A stretch of DNA of 64,000 nucleotides from CAWAXW01 sp963786155 (GCA_963786155.1 CAWAXW010000006.1:186001-250000), one strand, 5' to 3'; positions 17,321 through 25,291 are shown, counted from the stretch's first letter. Program-made: numbers and translations. The notes: generated by a model from the letters alone, not told the origin.

Positions 17321-18990
17321 TTGTCGGCCTGGTCGCCCTCGTGCTCCTCCGCGATCGGCGGCGGTGGCGGCGGCGTGGGCATCGCCGCGGGCAGAGGCAT
17401 CGGCGGCTGGACAGCCGTTCCGATGTTACGGACCCGGTAGAGATAGAGGACGCCTTCGTGGTCGACCATGTAGAGGGCGTCGTCCTCGATCTTGGTCGTC
17501 AGGATCATCTTGTCGTACTGCTCAGAGATCGACAGGAGCGCATCGAAGTCGGCCACCTCGACCCCGCTGTTGAGCGGGCGAGGCGTGCGCATGACGGGCA
17601 CGAGCCTCTCTCTGTGGCGGGTCGCGATGGAGACGGTCTCCGGTACGCCGGCCACTTCCTCCTCACGGACGAACAAAACGTAGGCGAGTGCAGCGAACGC
17701 GAGCAGCATGGCGAAGAGACCAAGCACGCGCGCGGCTGTTTGGGGGAGGCCGAGCACGGTGGGAGCCTCTTCGGGAGCTGCCTGCTCGGATCCTTCCGAC
17801 CCCGGTTGGGTGGGGGCGAACGGGTCGCCCGCGGCGGGATCCGCTGTCAGCTCCGGCGCGGTCTTCATCTGGAACGAGTCGAGCTGGAACGGCAGGCCGG
17901 GGCTGAAGATACCTGTGGCCGGCTCACCATCCACGGTCCCGCCGACCTCTATGACCGGCCTGACGGTCGCGGCGTAGGAGGCGGGAGTGACCCCGGTGAG
18001 CTTCGACACCCTGCTCAACAGCGAGCGGATCTTCGTGAGGTTGATGTCTCCCGTCAAGGTAGCGCGGCCATCCTCGAGCTCCACTTCCGGCCCCAGGGGC
18101 AGCGAACGAGACCAGCCGGTCTGATCGGACAGGTCGAGCATCAACCGGCCGGTGCCCGCGACGTCGACTTCGCCCTCGGAGGTCAGCTCGTAGTCGAAGC
18201 GCGTCTGGAGACGATCGACGAGCCTCAGGTAGATGGGGTCGCCGGTCTTGACCTTGCCCGTCGGGTAGACCTCGTTCTTGACCGTTTCCGCGCTGTACTC
18301 GAATCGGCCGGTGTGGTCGAAACCGGCTTGGCTTTGAGCTGTTGCCTCCGGCGAGGTGCGGGTGAAGGCGAAGAGCGTGAAGATCGCAGCGACCGCGGCC
18401 AGCGTTCCCAGGCCAATGGCCAGTTGGATGTTCCCCGGCCGGCCTGGGCTCAGGGCGGCGAGCCCGGGCCGGCGGGAACCCTTGCGACGCTCGCGGCCCG
18501 CGCCGTTGCCGGCGCGACCTCTGCGGAGCTTCGCCAAACCTAGATAGATAGCCGCCGTGAGCACCACCAGGATGCTGGCGACCTTTGGCTCGCGTATCTT
18601 CTGCATGATCGACCCGGCCGAGGGGACGTTGACCCAGAGCTCGCCCAGGATCTGATCCTCGGTCGGCCGCTCGGAGTCGAGCCAGTCGTTGTTGTCGCCC
18701 TTCATCACGAAGGCGTCGCCCTCTTGGCTGACGATGCGGTGAAGCACAACATGTCCAAGTTCTTCGCTGTTGTAGGCGACGACGTCCCCGGGGTCGTACT
18801 CGCCTTGGCTGCGCACCAGGGCGAGGTCGCCCTCGGTAAGCATGGGTTCCATGCTGTTCCCGGTGATCGAGGCGTAGGCCATGGGACCGCCCAGCTGTTG
18901 CGGGGCCAGGAGCAACCAGGCCGCTACCGCAACTAGAAGACCGACCGCACCTTTGAGGTAACGGCCGACGCCTCCCTTGTTTTCGTTCAT
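17317..18990 (-). CDS. sipW: SipW/ER-type signal peptidase I fused to a DUF5305-like ectodomain
   Basis: 557 residues. Residues 1-130 are a signal peptidase of the Ser/His type: S46 in the box NSMEPML, H84 in VVLHRIV where the bacterial LepB type has Lys, and D99/D102 in KGDNND. Hydrophobic segments lie at about 11-32, 137-154, 187-209 and 420-441. The region 215-385 (FEYSAETV, VYPTGKVKTGDPIY, LPLGPEVEL) resembles DUF5305, in my recollection a domain found beside such peptidases in archaea and some bacteria. The C-terminus is Pro-rich. A peptidase of this type matures TasA/camelysin-like proteins in Bacillus. It is coupled to the RTX/DNRLRE gene by ATGA and lies downstream of two small secreted proteins. 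The fusion and DUF assignment need a profile search. Confidence 0.88.
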   Translation of the reverse strand: MNENKGGVGRYLKGAVGLLVAVAAWLLLAPQQLGGPMAYASITGNSMEPMLTEGDLALVRSQGEYDPGDVVAYNSEELGHVVLHRIVSQEGDAFVMKGDNNDWLDSERPTEDQILGELWVNVPSAGSIMQKIREPKVASILVVLTAAIYLGLAKLRRGRAGNGAGRERRKGSRRPGLAALSPGRPGNIQLAIGLGTLAAVAAIFTLFAFTRTSPEATAQSQAGFDHTGRFEYSAETVKNEVYPTGKVKTGDPIYLRLVDRLQTRFDYELTSEGEVDVAGTGRLMLDLSDQTGWSRSLPLGPEVELEDGRATLTGDINLTKIRSLLSRVSKLTGVTPASYAATVRPVIEVGGTVDGEPATGIFSPGLPFQLDSFQMKTAPELTADPAAGDPFAPTQPGSEGSEQAAPEEAPTVLGLPQTAARVLGLFAMLLAFAALAYVLFVREEEVAGVPETVSIATRHRERLVPVMRTPRPLNSGVEVADFDALLSISEQYDKMILTTKIEDDALYMVDHEGVLYLYRVRNIGTAVQPPMPLPAAMPTPPPPPPIAEEHEGDQADK

Positions 18991-19047
18991 CGCTTCCCGC
19001 CCTATCTATAGAAGCTTTTTCCTATCTTGTTACAGAATGGTTCTACA

Positions 19048-19079
19048 AACGAGGGGCCGGCGCCGGCCGGCCCCTCGTT
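19048..19079 (-). terminator. Terminator of the second small secreted-protein gene
   Basis: A 13-bp stem (AACGAGGGGCCGG / CCGGCCCCTCGTT) with a 6-base loop lies just after the stop of the gene at 19090-19491 on the minus strand and is followed by TTTG. It separates that gene from the signal-peptidase operon. Confidence 0.7.
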
Positions 19080-19089
19080 CTCACTCTTG

Positions 19090-19491
19090 TTAGTCGGCGA
19101 TCACGACCCTGAAGGAGTCGGCGTCGACGACGGTCTGGCCGGTCGTGGTGCAGGTGAGCCTGGTCTCGCCGGCGCCACCCGAGTCGGCCGCACCGATCGC
19201 ACAGGTGTACCAAGTGCCACCGGTCGAGTCGAGCTGGGCCTTGGCGGTCGAGCCGGCGGTGACGGTGCCGTTGACGTCGGTGGTCACGGTGTCGATCGTC
19301 TGGGGGTTGGCGGCGTTGAGGGTGTAGTCGACCTCGTCCATGGTGTAGCCGCTGACCGCTCCGGCGCCGTCTCCGGCCTTGGAGGTGGCCACGGTGTTGG
19401 CCGCGGTGAAGGCGTAGGTCGCGACCGCCAGAGCGGAAACCACGAACCCGACGACCAGGACCTGCATCTTCTTGCTCCGAGTGCTCCTCAT
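19090..19491 (-). CDS. Small secreted protein, SipW/camelysin-like family, copy 2
   Basis: 133 residues from the ATG at 19491, chosen for the GGGAGG Shine-Dalgarno 9-10 bases upstream. A basic start (MRSTRSKKM) precedes a hydrophobic segment (VLVVGFVVSALAVATYAF) and the motif TAANTVATSKAGDGAGAVSGY. The mature part is Thr/Ala/Asp-rich, beta-type, with one Cys pair (TWYTCAIG, RLTCTTTG), ending SFRVVIAD. It is about 85-90 per cent identical to the copy at 19741. Lone gene with its own leader and terminator. Signal and motif resemble SipW-dependent substrates. Role inferred as a cell-surface or matrix protein, not proven. Confidence 0.82.
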   Translation of the reverse strand: MRSTRSKKMQVLVVGFVVSALAVATYAFTAANTVATSKAGDGAGAVSGYTMDEVDYTLNAANPQTIDTVTTDVNGTVTAGSTAKAQLDSTGGTWYTCAIGAADSGGAGETRLTCTTTGQTVVDADSFRVVIAD

Positions 19492-19670
19492 TTCCGTTCC
19501 TCCCTGTCTCTGCGCTTGCCGGCGCCCCAATTACTTGCTTGACAAGAAAGACATCGGAATCGGACATGTCGGCCTTGATACGAAGGTCGGGCTATTTATC
19601 GTCTAGTCCTTTCGGACTACGCGGGTCTTCTCGGTCGGGGGAGGGATCCCCCCTGGGTCGGGGGTCGAGC
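19492..19670 (-). promoter_or_regulatory. Duplicated leader/promoter region with dyad, copy 2
   Basis: This region upstream of the gene at 19090-19491 matches the region upstream of 19741-20142 over about 150 bases. Shared blocks on the plus strand are GCCGGCGCCCCA, CCTTGATACG, GGTCGG-CTATTTA and a dyad TAGTCC-TTTC-GGACTA at 19604-19619, followed by a GC-rich hairpin. On RNA from the minus strand the dyad makes a stem capped by GAAA. It could be an operator, a structured leader, or both. I matched no known riboswitch. Confidence 0.6.
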
Positions 19671-19695
19671 CGAGCGAGGGCCTCCGGAAACGCAA

Positions 19696-19725
19696 AACGG
19701 GGGCCGGTAGACACCGGCCCCCGTT
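19696..19725 (-). terminator. Terminator of the first small secreted-protein gene
   Basis: A perfect 13-bp stem (AACGGGGGCCGGT / ACCGGCCCCCGTT) with a 4-base loop is followed on the minus strand by TTTG. It lies 15 bases after the stop of the gene at 19741-20142 and isolates the two paralogues as single-gene units. Confidence 0.8.
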
Positions 19726-19740
19726 GTATTGCGAGTGTTG

Positions 19741-20142
19741 TTAGTCGGCGATCACGACCCTGAAGGAGTCGGCGTCGACGACGACCTGGCCGGTCACGGT
19801 GCAGGTGAGCCTGGTCTCGCCTACGCCGCCCGAGTCGGTGGCGCCGATCGCACAGCTGTACCAGGTGCCACCGGTCGAGTCGAGCTGAGCCTTGGCAGTG
19901 GAACCGGCGGTGACGGCCCCGTCGACGTCGGTGGTCACGGTGTCGATCGTCTGCGGGTTGGCGGCGTTGAGGGTGTACTTGACCTCGTCCATGGTGTAAC
20001 CGGTGACCGCCCCGGCGCCGTCACCGGCCTTGGAGGTGGACACCGTGTTTGCCGCCGTGAAGGCGTAGGTCGCTACCGCCAGAGCGGAAACGACGAAACC
20101 TACGACCAGGATCTGGATCTTCTTGCTCCGCTGGTTCTTCAT
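19741..20142 (-). CDS. Small secreted protein, SipW/camelysin-like family, copy 1
   Basis: 133 residues from the ATG at 20142, set by AGGAGG 10 bases upstream. Basic N-terminus (MKNQRSKKIQ), hydrophobic segment (ILVVGFVVSALAVATYAF), then TAANTVSTSKAGDGAGAVTGY. Two Cys (TWYSCAIG, RLTCTVTG) could form a disulfide. It ends SFRVVIAD like its neighbour, from which it differs at few residues. The pair looks like a recent tandem duplication that included leader and terminator. It is divergent from rpsL. Probably exported and matured by the signal peptidase at 17317-18990; surface or matrix role is inference. Confidence 0.82.
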   Translation of the reverse strand: MKNQRSKKIQILVVGFVVSALAVATYAFTAANTVSTSKAGDGAGAVTGYTMDEVKYTLNAANPQTIDTVTTDVDGAVTAGSTAKAQLDSTGGTWYSCAIGATDSGGVGETRLTCTVTGQVVVDADSFRVVIAD

Positions 20143-20345
20143 TTCTTCGTTCCTCCTGTTCTGACGCTTTGCCGGCGCCCCATGTGAACTACTTGTCATG
20201 AGGGGCATCGGAACCGGGAACGGCGACCTTGATACGCGGGTCGGACTATTTAGCGTGTAGTCCTTTTGGACTACGCGCCTTCCTCGCCGGGGGAGGTTTT
20301 CTCCCCGGGAAAAGCAAACGCCCGGGCCCTGGGGGACCCGGGCGA
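20143..20345 (-). promoter_or_regulatory. Duplicated leader/promoter region with dyad, copy 1
   Basis: It matches the region at 19492-19670. The dyad here is GTAGTCC-TTTT-GGACTAC at 20257-20274, 115 bases before the start codon against 113 in the other copy. Two further GC-rich hairpins follow upstream (about 20287-20308 and 20319-20344). The loop differs between the copies (TTTT here, TTTC there) while the core arms match, which fits either a protein-binding palindrome or a conserved RNA stem. Confidence 0.6.
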
Positions 20346-20434
20346 CGCCTTCGAGCTGTTCGCATCCATCCGTGGAGAAGATCTATTCATCCCATCGGCA
20401 TCTCGGCCCGATCCTTGAGCGCGGAGCCACTGGT

Positions 20435-20463
20435 TTGACCGCCTGATACGGGGCGAGTATCCT
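20435..20463 (+). promoter_or_regulatory. Promoter of the str operon (rpsL)
   Basis: TTGACC at 20435-20440 and TATCCT at 20458-20463 are spaced by 17 bases, a good housekeeping match. It is the last promoter I can see before the long ribosomal run that starts at rpsL. Confidence 0.7.
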
Positions 20464-20727
20464 GTCCCGCTGCGCCCCGGAACGGGGCGCGTATCGCGCT
20501 GTGCCTCCGACTTTGGGCCTGCGCTAAGTTCCGGCCCGAGCTCGGTGAGCCGCTGAAAGGCCCGGTTGCCCCGGGAACCGCCTGCGGTTTGGGTCCATCG
20601 CCGAGCGACGATCCACTCCTCACCCATGGGGCATCGGGTCGGTTCCAGGTAGTGAAATGCGCCTCAGGCGCACCATAGAGGTGAAGACGTAGAGCCCGGG
20701 ATTCCGGGCCGAACCAAGGAGCGAGTG
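20464..20727 (+). other. Long 5' leader of rpsL
   Basis: About 260 untranslated bases follow the promoter. Small hairpins are visible: GCGCCCC-GGAAC-GGGGCGC near 20474-20492, TGCGCC-TCA-GGCGCA near 20659-20673 and GCCCGG-GATT-CCGGGC near 20693-20708. No coding sequence or known r-protein binding site was recognised in it. Confidence 0.5.
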
Positions 20728-21102
20728 TTGCCGACCGTCCAGCAGCTGGTCCGCCAGGGCCGGCAGAGCAAGCGAGAGAAGAGCAAGTCGCCGGCCCTGA
20801 AGGGGTCGCCGCAGCGACGTGGTGTCTGCACTCGCGTGTACACGACCACGCCCAAGAAGCCCAACTCGGCCCTTCGGAAGGTCGCCCGAGTACGTCTCAC
20901 CTCTGGTATCGAGATCACCGCCTACATCCCCGGCATCGGCCACAACCTCCAGGAGCACTCGATCGTGCTCGTGCGTGGGGGCCGCGTCAAAGACCTCCCG
21001 GGAGTCCGCTACAAGATCGTGCGCGCCGCGCTCGACACGGCCGGCGTGCGGGACCGCTCGAAGTCGCGCTCCAAGTACGGGGCCAAGAAGGGCGGCGGTT
21101 GA
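20728..21102 (+). CDS. rpsL: 30S ribosomal protein S12
   Basis: 124 residues from a TTG at 20728; a GTG three bases earlier is also in frame, but TTG gives the normal start MPTVQQLVRQGR and better spacing from AAGGAG. The decoding-site loops TPKKPNSALRK and GIGHNLQEHS are unmutated, so the streptomycin-sensitive form is expected. Overlaps rpsG by one base (TGATG). Confidence 0.96.
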   Translation: MPTVQQLVRQGRQSKREKSKSPALKGSPQRRGVCTRVYTTTPKKPNSALRKVARVRLTSGIEITAYIPGIGHNLQEHSIVLVRGGRVKDLPGVRYKIVRAALDTAGVRDRSKSRSKYGAKKGGG

Positions 21103-21572
21103 TGCCACGCAAAGGACCGGCGCCGCGCCGGGAGCTGCTTCCCGATCCCGTTTACAACTCACTTCTGGTCACGCAGATCCAGAACAGGGTGATGACCAGG
21201 GGGAAGAAGACCCTGTCCGAGGGCATCATCTACGACGCCCTTCGCAAGGTCGCCGATCGCACGGGCAAGGATCCCTTGCCCATCCTCAAGAAGGCGATCG
21301 ACAACATCAAGCCGTTGCTGGAGGTGCGCTCACGCCGGGTGGGTGGAGCCACGTACCAGGTGCCCGTCGAGGTACAGGCACGAAGGGGAACCACGCTGGC
21401 CATCCGGTGGCTCGTCGGTTTCTCGCGCAAGCGTCGCGAGAAGACGATGTCTGACCGTTTGGCCGGCGAGATCCTCGACGCCTCCGGCGGTACCGGAGCA
21501 TCGGTGAAGCGCAGAGAAGACATGCACAAGATGGCCGAGGCCAACAAGGCCTTCGCACACTACAGGTGGTAG
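21102..21572 (+). CDS. rpsG: 30S ribosomal protein S7
   Basis: 156 residues, the standard S7 length, starting MPRKGPAPRREL at the ATG overlapping the rpsL stop. The core RVMTRGKKTLSEGIIYDAL and PLLEVRSRRVGGATYQVPVEV are typical. S7 nucleates the 30S head and is the usual autoregulator of the str operon. fusA begins on the next base after its stop. Confidence 0.97.
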   Translation: MPRKGPAPRRELLPDPVYNSLLVTQIQNRVMTRGKKTLSEGIIYDALRKVADRTGKDPLPILKKAIDNIKPLLEVRSRRVGGATYQVPVEVQARRGTTLAIRWLVGFSRKRREKTMSDRLAGEILDASGGTGASVKRREDMHKMAEANKAFAHYRW

Positions 21573-23771
21573 ATGCCCGAAGCAGCTGAGAACCAGACGC
21601 AAGAGAGACCTCAGCTCCGCGAGGTCAAAGGTGGCAAGGGTCTCCCGACGATCCGGGAGTACCCGCTTAGCCATACCCGCAACATCGGGATCATGGCTCA
21701 CATCGACGCGGGCAAGACCACCACCACCGAGCGGATCCTCTATTACACCGGCAAGACCTACAAGATCGGCGAGGTCCATGAGGGGGCCGCGGTAATGGAC
21801 TGGATGGTCCAGGAGCAGGAGCGGGGGATCACGATCACCTCTGCTGCGACGACCGCGAACTGGAAGGGCTACTGGATCAACATCATCGACACGCCCGGCC
21901 ACGTCGACTTCACGGTCGAGGTCGAGCGCAGCTTGCGCGTGCTCGACGGCGCCGTGGCCGTGTTCGATGCGGTCGCAGGCGTCGAGCCCCAGTCGGAGAC
22001 CGTGTGGCGCCAGGCGGATCGCTACAACGTCCCTCGCATCTGCTTCGTCAACAAGATGGACCGCATCGGGGCCGACTTCTTCCGCACCGTCGGGATGATC
22101 GAGGCTCGTCTCAATGGGCAGCCGGTCGTCATCCAACTTCCGATCGGCAAAGAGAACGACTTCCATGGGGTGGTCGACCTCGTAACGATGGTCGCCCATT
22201 ACTGGCCGTCGGAGGGGATGGGCGAGGAGTGGGAGGACCGCCCGATCCCCGACGACATGCAGGCCGATGCCGACAAGTACCGCCACGATCTGATCGAGGC
22301 GCTCGCCGACCACGACGAAGAGGTCATGGAGCTCTACGTTGCGGAGAAGGACCCCGACGTGGCGCTCCTCCGCAAGGCTCTTCGCCGGGGCACGATCGCC
22401 GGCGAGATCCAGCCGGTGCTGTGCGGGACCGCGTTCAAGAACAAGGCCGTGCAGCCTCTGCTCGACGCAATCACCTGGTACTTGCCCAGCCCGCTCGACC
22501 TCCCGCCCTACGAGGGGCGTCACCCCACCACGGGCGAGGTCGTCGAGCGCAAGCCGGACGACAGCGAGCCCTTCGCAGCCCTCGCCTTCAAGATCATGAC
22601 CGACCCCTACGTGGGCCGGCTCACTTACCTGCGCGTCTACTCAGGCACGCTCAAGAACGGGGACTCGATCTCGAACTCCACCCGCGACCGCAAGGAGCGG
22701 GTCGGGCGCATCCTCCAGATGCACGCCAACCACCGCGAGGACAAGGACGCGGTTTTCACGGGCGACATCGTGGCGGTTGTTGGACTCAAGCAAACGCTCA
22801 CCGGGGATACGGTTTGCAATCCGGCCAACCCCGTCCTCCTCGAGGAGATGAACTTCCCGGCCCCCGTCATCGACGTCGCGATCGAGCCGAAGTCGAAGGT
22901 GGACTCGGACAAGCTGGGCAACGCCCTGCAGAAGCTCTCCGAGGAAGACCCGACGTTCCGGGTGCACACCGACGACGACACCGGCCAGACGATCATCTCC
23001 GGCATGGGCGAGCTCCATCTCGAGGTCCTCGTCGACCGGCTTATCCGCGAGTTCAAGGTCGGCGCCAACGTCGGGAAGCCGCAGGTCGCCTACCGGGAGA
23101 CCATCACGGAGTCGGTCAAGAAGGTCGTGACCCGCTACATCAAGCAGACGGGCGGCAAGGGCCAGTACGGGCACGTCGAGATCGACATGGAGCCCACGGG
23201 CCCGGGGGGCGGCTACGAATTCGTCAACAAGATCACCGGCGGGCGCATCCCGACCGAGTACATCCCCGCCGTCGACCAGGGCGTGCAGGAGGCGATGGCC
23301 AACGGCGTGCTCGCCGGCTACCCGATGGTCGACATCCGGGTGATCCTGCAGGACGGGAGCTCGCACGACGTCGACTCGTCGGAGATGGCGTTCAAGATCA
23401 CGGGGTCGATCGCCTTCAAAGACGCCGCCAAGAAGTCGAAGCCGGTGCTTCTCGAGCCCGTGTTCGACGTCGAGGTCGTCACGCCCGAGGAGTACATGGG
23501 CGACGTGATCGGCGACCTCAACTCGCGACGGGGCCAGATCCAGTCGATGGAGCAGCGCGGCTCGGACCAGATCGTCAAGGCGCAGGTCCCCTTGAGCGAG
23601 ATGTTCGGCTACGCCACCGAGCTGCGCAGCCGTACGCAAGGCCGCGCGACCTACACCATGCAGTTCAACTCGTACAAGGAAGTGCCCAAGTCAAAGGCAG
23701 AAGAAGTCGATCGCATCGGTTCGGGGCGAACCGGTCGGCAGCTGATAAGGCAGAGGAGGAGCGATGGCTAA
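21573..23771 (+). CDS. fusA: Elongation factor G (C-terminus probably shifted)
   Basis: 732 residues as read. G1 is AHIDAGKTT, G3 DTPGHVDF, G4 NKMD; switch I has RGITITSAATT. A short N-terminal extension (about 30 residues) precedes the G domain. The end is odd: the normal frame gives KAEEVDRIGSGR and a stop overlapping tuf by 8 bases. Deleting the G at 23709 would instead give EEVIASVRGEPVGS and a stop at 23743-23745, a typical EF-G ending that leaves the tuf Shine-Dalgarno free. I infer a one-base insertion there. EF-G drives translocation and ribosome recycling. Confidence 0.96.
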   Translation: MPEAAENQTQERPQLREVKGGKGLPTIREYPLSHTRNIGIMAHIDAGKTTTTERILYYTGKTYKIGEVHEGAAVMDWMVQEQERGITITSAATTANWKGYWINIIDTPGHVDFTVEVERSLRVLDGAVAVFDAVAGVEPQSETVWRQADRYNVPRICFVNKMDRIGADFFRTVGMIEARLNGQPVVIQLPIGKENDFHGVVDLVTMVAHYWPSEGMGEEWEDRPIPDDMQADADKYRHDLIEALADHDEEVMELYVAEKDPDVALLRKALRRGTIAGEIQPVLCGTAFKNKAVQPLLDAITWYLPSPLDLPPYEGRHPTTGEVVERKPDDSEPFAALAFKIMTDPYVGRLTYLRVYSGTLKNGDSISNSTRDRKERVGRILQMHANHREDKDAVFTGDIVAVVGLKQTLTGDTVCNPANPVLLEEMNFPAPVIDVAIEPKSKVDSDKLGNALQKLSEEDPTFRVHTDDDTGQTIISGMGELHLEVLVDRLIREFKVGANVGKPQVAYRETITESVKKVVTRYIKQTGGKGQYGHVEIDMEPTGPGGGYEFVNKITGGRIPTEYIPAVDQGVQEAMANGVLAGYPMVDIRVILQDGSSHDVDSSEMAFKITGSIAFKDAAKKSKPVLLEPVFDVEVVTPEEYMGDVIGDLNSRRGQIQSMEQRGSDQIVKAQVPLSEMFGYATELRSRTQGRATYTMQFNSYKEVPKSKAEEVDRIGSGRTGRQLIRQRRSDG

Positions 23772-24951
23772 GGCCAAATTCGAGCGCACGAAGCCCCACG
23801 TCAATGTAGGGACGATGGGTCACATCGACCACGGTAAGACCACTCTTACCGCGGCGATCACGAAGGTGCTCTCGGAAGGTAACCCCAACGTCTCTTTCAC
23901 CGCGTTCGACGAGATCGACAAGGCTCCGGAAGAGAAGGAGCGCGGCATCACCATCGCCATCGCCCACGTCGAGTACGAGACCGAGAACCGGCACTACGCG
24001 CACGTCGACATGCCCGGGCACGCCGACTACATCAAGAACATGATCACAGGCGCGGCCCAGGTGGACGGTGCGATCCTGGTTGTATCGGCGGCCGACGGCC
24101 CGATGCCCCAGACGCGCGAGCACGTGCTGCTCGCCCGCCAGGTGAACGTGCCGTACATCGTCGTGGCCCTGAACAAGGTCGACGCCGTTGACGACCCCGA
24201 GCTCCTCGACCTCGTGGAGCTCGAGGTGCGCGAGCTGCTCACCGAGTACGAGTACCCGGGCGACGATGTACCAGTCACACGTGTATCGGCGTTGAAGGCG
24301 CTCGACGGCGATGAGGAAGCCGCCAAAGGGATCCACGAGCTCATGAAGACGGTGGACGAGTACATCCCCGAGCCCGTGCGCGACACGGACAAGCCCTTCC
24401 TCATGCCGATCGAGGACGTGTTCACGATCACCGGCCGAGGCACCGTCGTAACCGGGCGCGTCGAGCAGGGCGTCCTGCGACTCGGCGAGGAGATCGAGAT
24501 CGTCGGTATCAAGGACACGACCAAGACCGTCGTCACCGGCATCGAGATGTTCCGCAAGATGCTCGACGAGGCCCAGGCCGGCGACAACGCCGGCATCCTG
24601 CTGCGAGGCACGAAGAAGGAAGACGTGCAGCGCGGCCAGGTGCTGTGCAAGCCGGGCTCGATCACCCCGCACACGAAGTTCCAGGCTCAGGTCTACGTCC
24701 TGAGCAAGGACGAGGGCGGACGGCACACGCCGTTCTTCAATAACTACCGGCCGCAGTTCTACTTCCGCACCACGGACGTGACCGGTTCGACCGAGCTCCC
24801 CGGCGGCACCGAGATGGTCATGCCGGGCGACAACACGGAGATGACGGTCACGCTCATCCAGCCGGTGGCCATGGACGAGGGTCTTCGGTTTGCCATCCGT
24901 GAAGGTGGCCGCACCGTAGGCGCCGGCCGCGTCGTGAAGATCCTCGAGTAG
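23764..24951 (+). CDS. tuf: Elongation factor Tu
   Basis: 395 residues. G1 is GHIDHGKTT, G3 DMPGHADY, G4 NKVD, and switch I carries KERGITIAIAHVEY. It delivers aminoacyl-tRNA to the ribosome. ATG start after GAGGAGGA. It is followed 16 bases later by rpsJ, so the str and S10 clusters are fused into one run. Confidence 0.98.
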   Translation: MAKAKFERTKPHVNVGTMGHIDHGKTTLTAAITKVLSEGNPNVSFTAFDEIDKAPEEKERGITIAIAHVEYETENRHYAHVDMPGHADYIKNMITGAAQVDGAILVVSAADGPMPQTREHVLLARQVNVPYIVVALNKVDAVDDPELLDLVELEVRELLTEYEYPGDDVPVTRVSALKALDGDEEAAKGIHELMKTVDEYIPEPVRDTDKPFLMPIEDVFTITGRGTVVTGRVEQGVLRLGEEIEIVGIKDTTKTVVTGIEMFRKMLDEAQAGDNAGILLRGTKKEDVQRGQVLCKPGSITPHTKFQAQVYVLSKDEGGRHTPFFNNYRPQFYFRTTDVTGSTELPGGTEMVMPGDNTEMTVTLIQPVAMDEGLRFAIREGGRTVGAGRVVKILE

Positions 24952-24967
24952 GTAAGGAGCAACGCGG

Positions 24968-25282
24968 GTGGCAGGCAACGGCATGAAGATCAGGATCAGG
25001 CTCAAGGCCTATGACCACGAGGTCATCGATCAAAGCGCGAAGAAGATCGTGGAGACGGTGACTCGTACGGGCGCGAGCGTCAACGGTCCGATCCCGCTGC
25101 CGACCGAGCGGAGCATCTACACGGTCATCCGCTCGCCGCACAAGGACAAGGACAGTCGCGAGCACTTCGAGATGCGTACGCACAAGAGGTTGCTGGACAT
25201 CGTTAACCCGACGCCCAAGACGGTCGACTCGCTACAGCGGCTCGACCTGCCGGCCGGCGTCGACATCGAGCTCAAGCTTTAG
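24968..25282 (+). CDS. rpsJ: 30S ribosomal protein S10
   Basis: 104 residues from a GTG after TAAGGAGC. KIRIRLKAYDHEVIDQSAKK and the loop IYTVIRSPHKDKDSREHFE are canonical. S10 also pairs with NusB in antitermination. First gene of the S10 block, without a promoter of its own that I can see. Confidence 0.97.
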   Translation: MAGNGMKIRIRLKAYDHEVIDQSAKKIVETVTRTGASVNGPIPLPTERSIYTVIRSPHKDKDSREHFEMRTHKRLLDIVNPTPKTVDSLQRLDLPAGVDIELKL

Positions 25283-25291
25283 GAGAGAGAG

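Noticed and set aside
10537..20142. Integrated mobile element
   Set aside because: No transposase, integrase, terminal inverted repeats or target duplication were seen, and composition matches the flanks.
19492..20345. c-di-GMP (GEMM) riboswitch in the duplicated leaders
   Set aside because: The stem with a GAAA loop is suggestive, especially near a GGDEF-EAL gene, but the conserved strings of the GEMM class around the loop are absent.
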